Source: an uncultured Bacteroidales bacterium (GTDB lineage Bacteria > Bacteroidota > Bacteroidia > Bacteroidales > WCHB1-69). Taken from it: a stretch of 64,000 nt of DNA. Within the stretch, counting starts at the first letter, position 1, and each line of letters starts with the position of its first letter. The notes beneath the pieces were generated by a model that was not told the DNA's origin, ran no database searches, and saw nothing but the letters and a program-made list of their open reading frames with translations. Made by a program: the position numbers and the translations under genes. The stretch is taken from the NCBI GenBank assembly GCA_905235135.1, contig CAJOKR010000023.1, positions 1-64,000 on the forward strand. Direction: 5' to 3'. Shown piece after piece: positions 10,201 through 19,850 of the stretch.

Positions 10201-13200
10201 TCGTGACCCCGAAACCCGTTGGGGCGGTATCATGCGTAAGTTCGACAACACCGATTTTGAGTCTTCCAACTACGAATACATTGAGTTCTGGATGATGGAC
10301 CCCTTCATCGAAAATCCGAATCATAAGGGCGGTAAGCTCTATTTCAACCTCGGTGACATCTCCGAGGATATTCTTCGCGATGGCCGTAAGTTCTACGAGT
10401 GCGGTCTGCCCGAAGACGGTTCCGATGACGATGTGGAATTCACTATCTGGGGTCGTGTTCCTACCAAACAGTTGATTGTGAACTCATTCGACAATAAGGA
10501 GGAGTCGCGGCAGTTCCAGGATGTGGGTTACGATGGATTACAGAATGTCCGTGAGCAGGATTTCTTTAAGGAAACTTACACAGACCGGGTTGCAGCCGCT
10601 TTCGGTCCGGCATCCATGGCTTATCAAAACGCCATTGCCGACCCTTCTTCTGATAACTACCACTATTTCAGGGGCAGTGACTATGATGAGATGGATCTCA
10701 AAGTGGTTGAGCGTTACAAATACTATAACAACCCCGACGGAAACTCCCCCACCGACAGCCAGAGTCCGGAAAGCTATCCTACCGCCGCCACCAGCATCCC
10801 GAACTTGGAGGACATGAACAACGATAACACTCTGAGTGAGGACGAACGTTACTACCAGTATGTAATTGATTTGTCGCCCGATAAGATGGTGGTGGGTGAA
10901 AATTACATCAACGATGTCTATGAGGGTCACCCGAGCCCGCTGCCCAATGGCGATCGACCGGCCACCAAGTGGTATCAGTTCAGAATCCCGATTCACAACC
11001 CCGACAAGGTGGTGAACGGTATGTCAGGATTCAACTCCATCCGTTTCATGCGTGTCTTCATGCGGGAGTTTGAAGAGCCTATTGTCTGCCGTCTGGCCAC
11101 GTTCGAACTGGTACGCAGCAGCTGGCGCACCTACAATCTGAACTTGCGTGAGGATGGTGACTATACTCCGACACAGGATGACGGTTCCAGTTCCTTCTAC
11201 GTGGGAACGGTAAGTTACGAGGAAAACGCTAACCGCGTGCCTATCCCCTACGTGCTGCCTCCCGGCATCGTTCGTGAGACCGCCTACGGCATGACCGCCC
11301 AGACGTATCAGGAAAATGAGCAGTCGGTGACGATGAAGGTTGTGGATCTGCCTGACGGTGACGCCCGCGCCATCTACAAGAGCACCTCGTATGACCTCCG
11401 CCAGTTCAATAACCTGCAAATGTACATCCACGCTGAGGATGTCTTCTCCTCCGGTGATCTGCGCCCGGGCGATGTGACAGCGTTCATCCGTTTGGGTTCC
11501 GACTTCACGGAAAACTACTATGAATACGAGGTTCCCCTCGAAATCACTCCGTGGGGCGTGGGTCGCGATACCCTTGCCATTTGGCCCAAACAAAACTTGG
11601 TCTATATCACCCTGGATTCTCTGGTCTCTTTGAAGATGCAGCGTAACCGTGCCATCCGAAACGGTAGCCATCCCAGCATTCTGATACCTTATACGATATA
11701 TCCGCTTACAGACACTGATCCTCGTTTCACCGTGGTCGGTAACCCGAATTTGGGCGAGGTGACCACCATTATGATCGGTGTCCGCAACCCCAAGAAACGG
11801 ACTCAGAACGACAATGACGATATGCAGCCAAAGTCTGTGGAGGTATGGGTCAACGAATTACGATTGAGTGGCTTTGACGACCGACAGGGCTTTGCTGCCC
11901 TCCTACGAGCCCGCGCGACCTTAGCCGATGTGGGTGACTTGACCGTTTCAGGTATGTATTCCTCGCCTGGTTTCGGAGGCCTGGAACAGTCCATCACAGA
12001 GCGCTCGCATGAGACCAATGTCAACTTCGATCTCGCCACCAACATCGATGGCGGCAAGCTGCTGTTCCCAGAAAAATGGAACATTAGGATTCCTGTACAC
12101 TATGACTACTCGTTAGCATTGGTGCAGCCTGAGTATAACCCGCTGAACCCCGATGTAAAAATGCGGGATGAGCTGGCTGACCTTCCCGATGCTGAAGCCC
12201 GCGATTCTCTCCGCTATCTGACCAACCAAGTCACGCGCCGCCAAAATGTCAACTTGATGAACGTCCGTAAGGAGCGTGACTTCTCGAAAGGTAGCAAGAT
12301 GCATCCTTGGGATGTGGAGAACCTCGATTTCTCTTACTCCTACTCCGAATTAGTGCAGCGCGATGAGGATTTGGAGATGAATAATGAGTACATCCACAAT
12401 GGTGAAATCGGTTACACATTCAGCACGAATCCGAAAAACTATCGCCCGTTCTCTAAAGTTAAATGGTTGCAGAACAAATGGTTGCAGATCATTAAAGACT
12501 TCAATATCACCCCGATGCCGAAGAACATCGTATTCCGCACCACGCTCCATCGCGATATGCAGGAGTTTAAGTATCGACCGAAGAGCAGGGGCAATATCAT
12601 CATTGACACTAACTATGTGAAGTCGTTCGACTGGACCCGTAACTACGCCTTCAACTGGGATATTTTCCAGAGTCTGAAGTTGGAATTCAAGGCCGACGCT
12701 TCCGCCCGTATTGATGAACCGGACGGCCGTATCGACACCCGCGTGGAGAAGGATTCCGTATGGCATTGCCTCGGCAGAGGCGGCCGCACCACCGACTATC
12801 GGCAGACCTTCAGCGCCACCTATCAGGTGCCTATCAACAAGATCCCGCTGTTCAAGTTCGTGACCGCCAATGCGCGTTACTCGTCCATGTATCAGTTCCA
12901 GGCCTCCGCCCTCTCGCTCTCCTATCTCGGTAACACTATCCAGAACTCCCAGAATGTACAAGGTAATGCCTCGTTGAACTTTGTAACCCTTTACAATTCA
13001 GTACCTTATCTGAAGAAAGTAAACCAAGGAGTGTTGCAGAATTTGAAGAAAGATAATAAGAAGGATGACAAGAAGGGCAAATCTTCGGCTAAGGGTAAGG
13101 GTAAGGATAAGGATGAAGAGGAAGATGAGACAGAAGATGACCTTCAGAAAGGCAAAGGCAAGCGCGACAAGAACGATTCCCTGCGCGAAAAGCCGCAGGT

Positions 13201-14569
13201 GGGCAAATTCATCTTGGATGGTACCGTACGTCTGCTAATGTCGCTGCGAAACGTTTCCGCCACCTATACGCAAGGACGCGGAACAACTTTGCCAGGTTAT
13301 ATGTACTCCGCTACTTTGGTTGGCCATAGTAAGGAGAGCAGCACGCCCGGATTCCTGTTTATGTTCGGTGGACAACCTGACATTCAAGAAATTGCGGCAA
13401 AAAGTGGCTGGCTGACCACTGATTCACTGTTGAATGCGCCCTATCAGCGCACCCGAAACCAGGTAATCAATTTCCGCGCCACCGTGGAACCCTTCAAGGA
13501 TTTCCGTATTGATGTCTCCGCTAACCGTAACCACACTGAGAATTTCTCCGAATACTTCCATGTGGATGAGCTTGGCAATGTATCGCATTACACCCCGCAG
13601 CGTAACGGTTCCTTCAGCATGACCTATTGCGCTTTGGGAACCTTCTTCCTGAATCATGATATGCTCTTTGAGGAGTTCCGCGAAGTACGTCATAAATTGG
13701 CCCAACGTTATGCGGAGAACAATCCCAACTACACGGGCGAGATTGACCCTGAAACTGGCTATCCAGTTGGTTACAGCGCCATCTCCCAAGATGTGTTGAT
13801 GGGTGCGTTCATGACCACTTATCTCGGCAAAGATGCGGATAAGGCCGATATCTTCACCCCGTTCATAAAGATTCCGTTGCCCAACTGGCGCATCAACTAC
13901 AACGGCCTGACCAAGATCAAGGGCATGGAAAGGGTGTTCCAGAGCTTCTCCCTGATTCACAACTACACCTGTAACTATAACGTCGGCAACTATTCCACCA
14001 ACATTGCCTACACGCAGGATGCCAATGGCTATCCCAACGCTTACAATGTCATTGGCGATTTCATTGCCGCCAATGAGTTGAGCCAAATGGCCCTGACCGA
14101 GCAGTTTGCCCCGTTGATCGGCTTCGATATGACCTTGAAGAACAGCATGTTGTTGAAGATTGAATACAAACAGACCCGAAGCATCTCCCTCAGCTTCGCT
14201 AATACGCAGATTACGGAGACCGTCGGTAAGGAGGTTGCATTCTCCGCTGGTTACCGCTTCAAAGACATCAAGATCGGACTTGTCTTCTCCGGCATGAAAC
14301 GCCAGTTTGTCAGCGACTTGAATGTGACCGCTGGTTTCGGTTTGAAGGACAATCAGACCTTGTTACGCCGTATTACCGAGGACGACGACCAGGTGACCTC
14401 CGGTGCCTTGAATATCACCATCAATGCGGCCGCAGATTACCAATTCAGCCGTTTGGTGGGTCTGAAGTTCTACTACAACCAAGCCATCAACAAACCGAAG
14501 AACAAGAACCAGTACGACAACATGAACTTCGAGACGGGTATCGAGCTGAAGCTGATGCTGTCGCAATAG
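7271..14569 (+). CDS. sprA: SprA, outer-membrane translocon of the type IX secretion system
   Basis: 2432 aa. SprA is the giant outer-membrane beta-barrel through which type IX cargo leaves the periplasm; it also supports gliding in motile relatives. The start is TTG, preceded by AAAAAGAGAAAC; translation begins KVRQYIHAVIIALF and gives a signal peptide ending near LNAANG. Length and repeated strand-rich segments fit the family, and the frame is fully open. A Lys/Asp/Glu-rich, low-complexity loop at about 13040-13190 interrupts the barrel. Cargo of this system is present in the window (18372, 36944, 62986). A strong terminator follows. Confidence 0.95.
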   Translation: MKVRQYIHAVIIALFVVGFGHLSLNAANGPFVRKTLPSKVQLSYPLCPPDTNPPTLPQPDNNPLNPNPSNPFFLNNPPGIGQSIIYDPETNTYNFQYMTGNTPFGPGAYMNINEYIDYDLQQSIHDYWQNQSRSIGGGPNSRRGSGLIPQLHLGGDIFEGIFGSNTIDIRPSGNIGLKLGVKYTQTDNYLLPVKQRRRLQLDFDEDIQLNLLAKIGDKIEFNLNYSTDELAVTTKTDQIKLKYNGKEDDILQLIEFGDITFPLNSTLITGSQSLFGVKTQLKFGNLFITAVASRKKGSSQTITVQGGAEETDFYFRADEYEENKHFFIGHFFEEHYNQYLSTLPLVSSPIVITKIEVWRTTVGAATTNNRNIVAFTDLGEYDPQSPNISYNLAYPGGQLPDNYTNNLVDYVDTSLIRNIATVSGNMQSIGFKSGADYEKVESARLLSPSEYTVNTKLGFISLNSALASDQVLAVAFQYTVIGDDKVYQVGEFANEVATPGCIRVKLLKSSSLNTKSPLWKLMMKNVYSLSAYQVSSDKFRLNILYTGDADGVPNGFFTEGAQKGIPLIRLMGMDRLNQQQDPSPDGIFDFIDGAHTNGGTINSTNGRVYFPHTEPFGRDLRAVLDDPALADKYAFDSLYTMTKTMAQQITSKNKYYIEGSYRSSYGSEFHFQGGGATKSVKVTAGGVALTENVDYTVNYDMGVVSIINQSILASGAPIQITPETDDAYQTDKRMFGINLDYVFSPDFTVGATLLNLRERPITNKVNYGDEPINNLIWGMNFAYKTELPFVTKAIDLLSFHNTTTKSYLNLDGEFAHFIPGHNRQIGKSGTTYIDDFESAKSTIDLMNISNWVLASTPQGQPDLFPEASPVGISSPVRRQLAYGYNRARMAWYIIDPLFYNGGSAVPSNLTKDDLSRPYARAVYEPELFPYKDVANTQLSTLMTVFNIAFYPSERGSYNYDVDGSEGLSRGLMEDGTLRDPETRWGGIMRKFDNTDFESSNYEYIEFWMMDPFIENPNHKGGKLYFNLGDISEDILRDGRKFYECGLPEDGSDDDVEFTIWGRVPTKQLIVNSFDNKEESRQFQDVGYDGLQNVREQDFFKETYTDRVAAAFGPASMAYQNAIADPSSDNYHYFRGSDYDEMDLKVVERYKYYNNPDGNSPTDSQSPESYPTAATSIPNLEDMNNDNTLSEDERYYQYVIDLSPDKMVVGENYINDVYEGHPSPLPNGDRPATKWYQFRIPIHNPDKVVNGMSGFNSIRFMRVFMREFEEPIVCRLATFELVRSSWRTYNLNLREDGDYTPTQDDGSSSFYVGTVSYEENANRVPIPYVLPPGIVRETAYGMTAQTYQENEQSVTMKVVDLPDGDARAIYKSTSYDLRQFNNLQMYIHAEDVFSSGDLRPGDVTAFIRLGSDFTENYYEYEVPLEITPWGVGRDTLAIWPKQNLVYITLDSLVSLKMQRNRAIRNGSHPSILIPYTIYPLTDTDPRFTVVGNPNLGEVTTIMIGVRNPKKRTQNDNDDMQPKSVEVWVNELRLSGFDDRQGFAALLRARATLADVGDLTVSGMYSSPGFGGLEQSITERSHETNVNFDLATNIDGGKLLFPEKWNIRIPVHYDYSLALVQPEYNPLNPDVKMRDELADLPDAEARDSLRYLTNQVTRRQNVNLMNVRKERDFSKGSKMHPWDVENLDFSYSYSELVQRDEDLEMNNEYIHNGEIGYTFSTNPKNYRPFSKVKWLQNKWLQIIKDFNITPMPKNIVFRTTLHRDMQEFKYRPKSRGNIIIDTNYVKSFDWTRNYAFNWDIFQSLKLEFKADASARIDEPDGRIDTRVEKDSVWHCLGRGGRTTDYRQTFSATYQVPINKIPLFKFVTANARYSSMYQFQASALSLSYLGNTIQNSQNVQGNASLNFVTLYNSVPYLKKVNQGVLQNLKKDNKKDDKKGKSSAKGKGKDKDEEEDETEDDLQKGKGKRDKNDSLREKPQVGKFILDGTVRLLMSLRNVSATYTQGRGTTLPGYMYSATLVGHSKESSTPGFLFMFGGQPDIQEIAAKSGWLTTDSLLNAPYQRTRNQVINFRATVEPFKDFRIDVSANRNHTENFSEYFHVDELGNVSHYTPQRNGSFSMTYCALGTFFLNHDMLFEEFREVRHKLAQRYAENNPNYTGEIDPETGYPVGYSAISQDVLMGAFMTTYLGKDADKADIFTPFIKIPLPNWRINYNGLTKIKGMERVFQSFSLIHNYTCNYNVGNYSTNIAYTQDANGYPNAYNVIGDFIAANELSQMALTEQFAPLIGFDMTLKNSMLLKIEYKQTRSISLSFANTQITETVGKEVAFSAGYRFKDIKIGLVFSGMKRQFVSDLNVTAGFGLKDNQTLLRRITEDDDQVTSGALNITINAAADYQFSRLVGLKFYYNQAINKPKNKNQYDNMNFETGIELKLMLSQ

Positions 14570-14595
14570 TATTTCGTATCCGATTCACCCATAGA

Positions 14596-14624
14596 AGCCT
14601 CCAACGATTGTTGGGGGCTTTTTA
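14596..14624 (+). terminator. sprA terminator
   Basis: AGCCTCCAAC-GATT-GTTGGGGGCT followed by five T, 27 bp after the sprA stop codon. Confidence 0.85.
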
Positions 14625-14644
14625 TTTACCGAATAAACAGAATT

Positions 14645-14672
14645 GAAAGAGCCCCCGAGGTGGGGGCTCTTT
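14645..14672. terminator. Second, symmetrical hairpin downstream of sprA
   Basis: A perfect 12-bp stem (GAAAGAGCCCCC / GGGGGCTCTTTC) with loop GAGGT. A-rich and T-rich ends on both sides suit bidirectional termination. The 150 bp between it and the insertion sequence show no gene. Confidence 0.6.
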
Positions 14673-14930
14673 CGCACATAACACAACACATGAATGCAGG
14701 TCTCGCATTGGGGAAATACTCAAACGACCTGCTTCTTATTCTCTTGATAACCAGTAAATTCTTTCGTCCAAAAAAGACCTTGAATTCAGCATTACTGGTG
14801 CTCATTCAGTCGCTTTGAATTTCAAGTGCAAAATACTACTGTCGCGATAAATTTTTAACTTAGGCATTTAATTTATTGACATATAATAAGATACAGGCGT
14901 TCTTTGATTTTTCGATTTGAAATGATGGAG

Positions 14931-14938
14931 TAATTTTG
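14931..14938 (+). promoter_or_regulatory. -7 promoter box of the transposase
   Basis: TAATTTTG, 20 bp before the transposase ATG, inside the element; TTTGA-type sequence lies about 20 bp upstream of it. Confidence 0.5.
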
Positions 14939-14957
14939 CGGCCTAAAATCGCAAAGA

Positions 14958-16136
14958 ATGAATTTAGGTCGATATGTTTTTGCTCAAGTGGTGGATTTTG
15001 TCCCCCGTTATCTGTTTAACAAGATAGTTTCGAAGTATAAGGGAGACTTTCACGCCAAGGAATTGAACAGTTATGGCCAGTTGCTGCATCTGCTTTTCGG
15101 TCAGCTGACAGGTTGCTCGTCCTTGCATGAAATCTGCCTCTGTTTGTTGGCTCATTCCGACATCCTATACCATCTTGGCATAAGGAAAACTGTTCGGATT
15201 TCATCGTTGGCTCGCGCCAATGAGAAAAGGGACTATCACATATTCGAGGAGTTAGGCCTGAACCTGATTCAAAGTGTACGGCCGCTGTATGCCAAAACTG
15301 CGATAACGGATGTCTGCGTGGACAATGTCTTGTATGCATTGGACTCCACAACCATCTCCACGAGCATTAAACTTGCCGCATGGGCGTTAGGGAAATACTC
15401 GAAAGGCGCTGTTAAGATGCATGCGCTGTTGGACTTGCGGGGAAGTATCCCTGCGCAAATCCACATCTCTGACGGGAAATGGCACGACAGTAACATGCTG
15501 GAACTCATCACTTACGAGCCGGGAGCTATTTACACAGCGGACAAAGCCTACGTTGATCTCGAGCAGATGTGGAGAATGAATCTTGCCGGTGCTTTCTTTG
15601 TCATGCGTCCGAAGAACAACATGAAGTTCGAGGTGGTTCGGGTTCTTAACGGTGACGACAAGCCTTCCGCCATCCGTTCCGACTATATCGTGCGACTTGT
15701 GGTCACGAAATCCAAGAAACTTTATCCAGGCGAGCTGAGGCTGGTGAAGGCGCTGGATCCCGATAGTGGCGAAATCATCACCTTTGTGACCAACAACTTT
15801 GACTTCCCCGCCATTGAAATCGCTAACATCTACCGCCATCGCTGGGACATTGAAGTTTTCTTCAAATGGATCAAACAAAACATCTGCATAAAGCGTCTGT
15901 GGGGTTACTCCGAAAATGCGGTTAAAACACACTTGTGGGTCGCTGTGTGCGCCTATCTTTTACTTGCAAAAATCAAACACGACTATAACAGCAGCTATTC
16001 TGTCACTGAGATAGCATCACTCATAAGACTGTCCGCACTTGAAAAAGTTCCTCTCAGAAAACTCCTTTCAAAACCCTCCGAATCAATCAATTCAAATCAA
16101 AATGTCAAAGAACCTACTTTATTTGATAGTTTATGA
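14958..16136 (+). CDS. IS4-family transposase
   Basis: 392 aa. The N-terminal 70 residues resemble the DUF4372 DNA-binding domain of Bacteroidota IS4 transposases (YGQLLHLLFGQLTGC...HLGIRK). The RNase H-like catalytic core shows Asp in ALDSTTIS, Asp in TADKAYVDL, and the IS4 signature Y-(2)-R-(3)-E-(6)-K in YRHRWDIEVFFKWIK. All three acidic residues are present, so the enzyme should be active. The stop codon overlaps the right inverted repeat. Confidence 0.95.
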   Translation: MNLGRYVFAQVVDFVPRYLFNKIVSKYKGDFHAKELNSYGQLLHLLFGQLTGCSSLHEICLCLLAHSDILYHLGIRKTVRISSLARANEKRDYHIFEELGLNLIQSVRPLYAKTAITDVCVDNVLYALDSTTISTSIKLAAWALGKYSKGAVKMHALLDLRGSIPAQIHISDGKWHDSNMLELITYEPGAIYTADKAYVDLEQMWRMNLAGAFFVMRPKNNMKFEVVRVLNGDDKPSAIRSDYIVRLVVTKSKKLYPGELRLVKALDPDSGEIITFVTNNFDFPAIEIANIYRHRWDIEVFFKWIKQNICIKRLWGYSENAVKTHLWVAVCAYLLLAKIKHDYNSSYSVTEIASLIRLSALEKVPLRKLLSKPSESINSNQNVKEPTLFDSL

Positions 16137-16232
16137 AAATTTATTGCGACAGTACTAAGTGCAAAAGAACAATTTATTCACCAATCCACCGTTGGCAAAA
16201 ACAGTGTAGTGTATGACAAAAAGTCGGAAGTT

Positions 16233-17876
16233 TTACCAAAATACGGAATATATCACCACAAGCAGCACGCAGATGGCATACGCAGCGATATGGAAGTCCC
16301 GTTTGGTTTGGAACATGCTGGCGGTCAACGGAATACCCTTGACATCATCCTCCTTTTCGCAGGTGCAGAGGCTCACCATCACAATGATGGCCATGGTGAG
16401 CAGGCAGGTGTAGAACATCTGGTCAATGAAGGGCATATCAATAGGTAAGAATTTGAGTGCCAGCGCAATAGGAATTGATAACACCACTCCCGTGATAGCC
16501 CCTTTGTTGGTGGTCTTTTTCCAGAACAATCCTAACAAAAACAGCGCAAGAATGCCGGGACTCACCAATCCTGTGTACTCCTGAATGTATTGGAACATCT
16601 GTCCCACGCTGCCGAGTGCGGGAGCGATGAGTATGGCGATGATAAGGAACAGGGCCGCGGAGATTTGTCCCACGAGCACCAGACTGACATCCTTGCCCGT
16701 CTTCTCTTTCACTTTTGGGGCGATGTAGGGTTTGTAGATGTCCATGGTGTAGATGGTGGAGGCGGAATTGAGCATAGAAGCCAATGAAGAGATGATGGCG
16801 GCAGCTAATGCCGCAAGGACCAGCCCTTTGAGCCCCGTCGGGATAAAAGTGCTGATAAGCCATGGATAAGCGTTGTCGTTATTTAGGGCGCCGTTGGCCT
16901 TTGTAAGGGCCTCCACCGCACCAAAACTGCCCTCGGTGTACATCACATAAGCTACAATGCCAGGGATGACCACAATGAAGGGAATGAGCAACTTGAGGAA
17001 AGCCGCAAATGCGAGACCTTTCTGCGCTTCGGGCAGCGATTTGGCGGCAAATGCCCGCTGGATGATGTACTGGTTGAAGCCCCAATAGTAGAGGTTGGCG
17101 ACCCACAGTCCACCGATCAGCATCGCGATGCCTGGCAGATTGTGGTATTCGGGGTTATCTTTGGGCAGAATCAGGTGCATTCGGTCGCCAGCCATATCAG
17201 TGAGATGGCGCACACCGTGCATGATAGTGCCGTCGGGACTGATAACTTGCAGCGCAACCACCGTAGTGATGAGGCCGCCTAATACAAGCAGAATGACCTG
17301 CAGGATGTCGGTCCAGGCCACAGAGGAAAGACCGCCGGTGATGGAATAGAGGGCGGCAATGAGCCCCAGTCCGATAATCGCGGGAACAATGAGCGAACCG
17401 TCGCCCGTGCCGATGATGGTGTCAATGGCCTTGGCACCGAGATAGAGCACAGAAGTGAGGTTCACGAAGATGAAAAGTCCGAGCCAGAAAATGGCGAGGA
17501 TAGTTTTAAGGTTCCGGGAGAACCGTTTTTCGACAAATTCGGGGATGGTGTAGATGCCCTGTTTCACAAACACGGGCATGAAAAACTTGGCCACGATGAT
17601 GAGAGTGAGGGCGGCCATAAACTCGTAGGAAGCCACCGCAAAACCACCCGCAAACCCTGAACCTGACATCCCGATGAACTGCTCCGCAGAGATGTTAGCA
17701 GCAATCAGCGACGCGCCTATCGTCCACCATGGCAGCGACTTACCCGCCAGGAAGTAATCCTCGACGGTCTTTTCCTTGTTCTTCTTACGATGGGAAATCC
17801 GAATGCCCAATCCGACAATAAGCAGCAGATACGCCGCAAAGATGATGATGTCAATCGTGTGAAAAGCGGGGTTCAT
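16233..17876 (-). CDS. Sodium:solute symporter (SGLT-like sugar transporter)
   Basis: 547 aa with about 13-14 hydrophobic segments. It belongs to the sodium/solute symporter family: DYFLAGKSLPWWTIGASLIAANISAEQ near the N-terminus is the typical TM1-2 region, and ITGGLSSVAWTDILQ is the conserved TM5-6 segment. The family uses the sodium gradient to import sugars or other small solutes. Closest visible style is the bacterial SGLT group (galactose/glucose), and galK and galM lie on the same strand further along, which supports a hexose substrate but does not prove it. Confidence 0.82.
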   Translation of the reverse strand: MNPAFHTIDIIIFAAYLLLIVGLGIRISHRKKNKEKTVEDYFLAGKSLPWWTIGASLIAANISAEQFIGMSGSGFAGGFAVASYEFMAALTLIIVAKFFMPVFVKQGIYTIPEFVEKRFSRNLKTILAIFWLGLFIFVNLTSVLYLGAKAIDTIIGTGDGSLIVPAIIGLGLIAALYSITGGLSSVAWTDILQVILLVLGGLITTVVALQVISPDGTIMHGVRHLTDMAGDRMHLILPKDNPEYHNLPGIAMLIGGLWVANLYYWGFNQYIIQRAFAAKSLPEAQKGLAFAAFLKLLIPFIVVIPGIVAYVMYTEGSFGAVEALTKANGALNNDNAYPWLISTFIPTGLKGLVLAALAAAIISSLASMLNSASTIYTMDIYKPYIAPKVKEKTGKDVSLVLVGQISAALFLIIAILIAPALGSVGQMFQYIQEYTGLVSPGILALFLLGLFWKKTTNKGAITGVVLSIPIALALKFLPIDMPFIDQMFYTCLLTMAIIVMVSLCTCEKEDDVKGIPLTASMFQTKRDFHIAAYAICVLLVVIYSVFW

Positions 17877-17900
17877 TATTTTGGGAATTTAATTTGGCGG

Positions 17901-17908
17901 CAAAGATA
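17901..17908 (-). promoter_or_regulatory. -7 promoter box of the symporter gene
   Basis: TATCTTTG on the minus strand, 25 nt upstream of the ATG at 17876. Confidence 0.55.
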
Positions 17909-18371
17909 CAACAGTTTCGGATACGCGCCGAAAAAAGATACTTATATATGAATAACTTTTCGATAACGTGTTGATTGCTAATAAAGTGGAATGAGGCAAA
18001 ATAAGTAACGCCATTGTAGCGACGGCAACATAGTCCAAAGTTAGGGGAAAGTTAGCGTTAGGTTAGACTTAGGTTAGAGTTGGAAATTTCGGTTTGGGGT
18101 TGGTTTGGGTTGCCATTGAAGTTGCAGCGATGGTGAACGGTGAACAGTGAATTGCAAATGGGTTTCACTTTTGCAAGGCGAGTGCCTTATCCCCTATGTC
18201 AGAGTTAGGTCAGAGTTAGGTCAGTGTTGGCGGTGATTTAAGGGTGCGAATCATTGTAAACGGCGATATTAATACAAGATGATGAGGTACTTGAAGCCCT
18301 ATAATGGGATAGAAAATCATATTAGCAAATTAATATCGGTTCGTAATGGAAAGATATGTTCTGTTCTCGAC
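17909..18371. other. Gene-free stretch with degenerate short repeats
   Basis: No convincing coding region. It contains decayed short repeats: GTTAG-rich text around 18040-18085, GGTGAAC/GGTGAAC/AGTGAAT (7-bp units) near 18131-18152, and CAGAGTTAGGT twice near 18199-18225. These look like worn versions of the heptamer arrays elsewhere in the window. Confidence 0.5.
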
Positions 18372-19826
18372 TTATCCTAAAACCACGATTTTTCGAGCAG
18401 GATGGTTGCCAATTTTGACAAGGTAAGTACCTGTAGTGGGTACTCGAAAAGTCTTTTTTCTCCCGCTATCTATTTTTTTGCCACAAACATTGTATATTGT
18501 AATTTCATCTGATTTATCAGTCTCGATTATTATTTTTTTTCCTTGAGAATACACCGTACAAACATTTGGATTAATATCATCTATACCGGTATCGCTATCT
18601 TCCACAAAAATAGCTTGTATTAAAGTGTCTTGTAACATTACGATGTATCTCGGATTATTTGTATTCCCGTCACTCCAATGATCAAACCGGTAGTTTTGAT
18701 AAGGTGTAGCCACTATTTCTGCCTCAAGATTTACACAACTTGGCTGCGTTACAATTTGGACATAACCCATAGAGGCATCTGATGATGTGGCAATTAGAGA
18801 ATACATTAGTTTTTCTTCGAATCTGTCGGGAAAAAAGATTGTCCAATAAGCAGTCAAAGAGTAGGCTGATGATGAGCCACATGGAATATAAAGCATATTG
18901 CCCGTTATTGAACTAGAGCCATATAATGTAGGGGGAATTTCTGACTTTGAGGTTACAATCTGAACCTGATCACATTGATTAAAAGAACCCTGACCTATGT
19001 ATTGAAGACTCTTTCCCAAGGTGATGGTTGTGCAATGATTGCAATTTTGGAATGCATAATCACCAATTTGCGTAACAGAATCTGGGATGATTATAGATGT
19101 CAACATTTGACAACCGCGAAATGCATTGTTAGGAATGTTTTTAACATTATCTCCGATATTTAAAGTTGTCAGAGATGAACAGCCGCCAAATATGCCGCCT
19201 CCCACCGAAATACAATTGTTAGGATTGAAGTTGACCGTTGTTAGGTTCGTACAACAGCTAAATACACCTGTACCTGTACAAGTAATGGACTCTGGAATTG
19301 TTACAGACAACAAACTGGTACATTTATAAAACGAGGAACTCTGAATTTCGGAAATACCATTGGGGATAACAAGATTTTCAACTTCTACATTACCAATGTA
19401 TAAACGATATGGTACATAAAATGCCCCGTCTGTATCACGAACAATATTGCAGCACCATTGTTCAATAGAACCTGTGAAATAAACTGTTGTCAAACTCGTA
19501 CATTCATAGAATGCCTGATTTTTAATGTGGGTAACTGTATGTGGAATTGTTATAGATGTCAAACCATTACAATAAAAGAAAGCCCGATTTCCAATACCAC
19601 GAACATGGTATGTGGTGCCATTATTAGTCACGCTATCCGGTATTATTAAATCGCCTACTGGAGGTGTGGACCAATAACCATCTTCTCCGTAAGAAGTAAC
19701 ATAAACACCATTACCAAAAACCTCATAATACAAAGTGTGTCCGCTCGGTGACACAGATGAAAACTTGGCAGTTGCAGTCTGCCACATTGCCATTGTAGCA
19801 ATAACAAATAAAAAAAGACGTTTCAT
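18372..19826 (-). CDS. Surface leucine-rich-repeat protein (BspA-like) with B-repeat and type IX sorting tail
   Basis: 484 aa. Signal peptide MKRLFLFVIATMAMWQTATA. Residues about 60-310 are LRR_5/BspA-type repeats of the form 'ITIPxSVTxIGxxAFxxCxxLT'. Residues about 345-410 resemble an InlB B-repeat (FDHWSDGNTNNPRYI). The last 70 residues (SDEITIYNVCGKKIDSGR...GTYLVKIGNHPARKIVV) look like a type A type IX sorting domain, so SprA probably exports it. BspA proteins bind host or matrix proteins, but the ligand cannot be read here. Base composition is AT-richer than the core genes, which hints at transfer. Confidence 0.85.
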   Translation of the reverse strand: MKRLFLFVIATMAMWQTATAKFSSVSPSGHTLYYEVFGNGVYVTSYGEDGYWSTPPVGDLIIPDSVTNNGTTYHVRGIGNRAFFYCNGLTSITIPHTVTHIKNQAFYECTSLTTVYFTGSIEQWCCNIVRDTDGAFYVPYRLYIGNVEVENLVIPNGISEIQSSSFYKCTSLLSVTIPESITCTGTGVFSCCTNLTTVNFNPNNCISVGGGIFGGCSSLTTLNIGDNVKNIPNNAFRGCQMLTSIIIPDSVTQIGDYAFQNCNHCTTITLGKSLQYIGQGSFNQCDQVQIVTSKSEIPPTLYGSSSITGNMLYIPCGSSSAYSLTAYWTIFFPDRFEEKLMYSLIATSSDASMGYVQIVTQPSCVNLEAEIVATPYQNYRFDHWSDGNTNNPRYIVMLQDTLIQAIFVEDSDTGIDDINPNVCTVYSQGKKIIIETDKSDEITIYNVCGKKIDSGRKKTFRVPTTGTYLVKIGNHPARKIVVLG

Positions 19827-19850
19827 AGTATTACAGTATTTATTTGATTG

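Larger units (their letters stand above)
14834..16156 (+). mobile_element. Complete IS4-family insertion sequence, 1323 bp
   Basis: Near-identical 19-bp inverted repeats TACTGTCGCRATAAATTTT lie at 14837-14855 and, inverted, at 16136-16154. The element is flanked by the 10-bp direct repeat AAGTGCAAAA (14824-14833 and 16157-16166), read as the target-site duplication. It holds one intact transposase. The insertion is in the intergenic DNA between sprA and the symporter gene, so no gene is broken. Intact ends and duplication suggest a fairly recent insertion. Confidence 0.93.
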
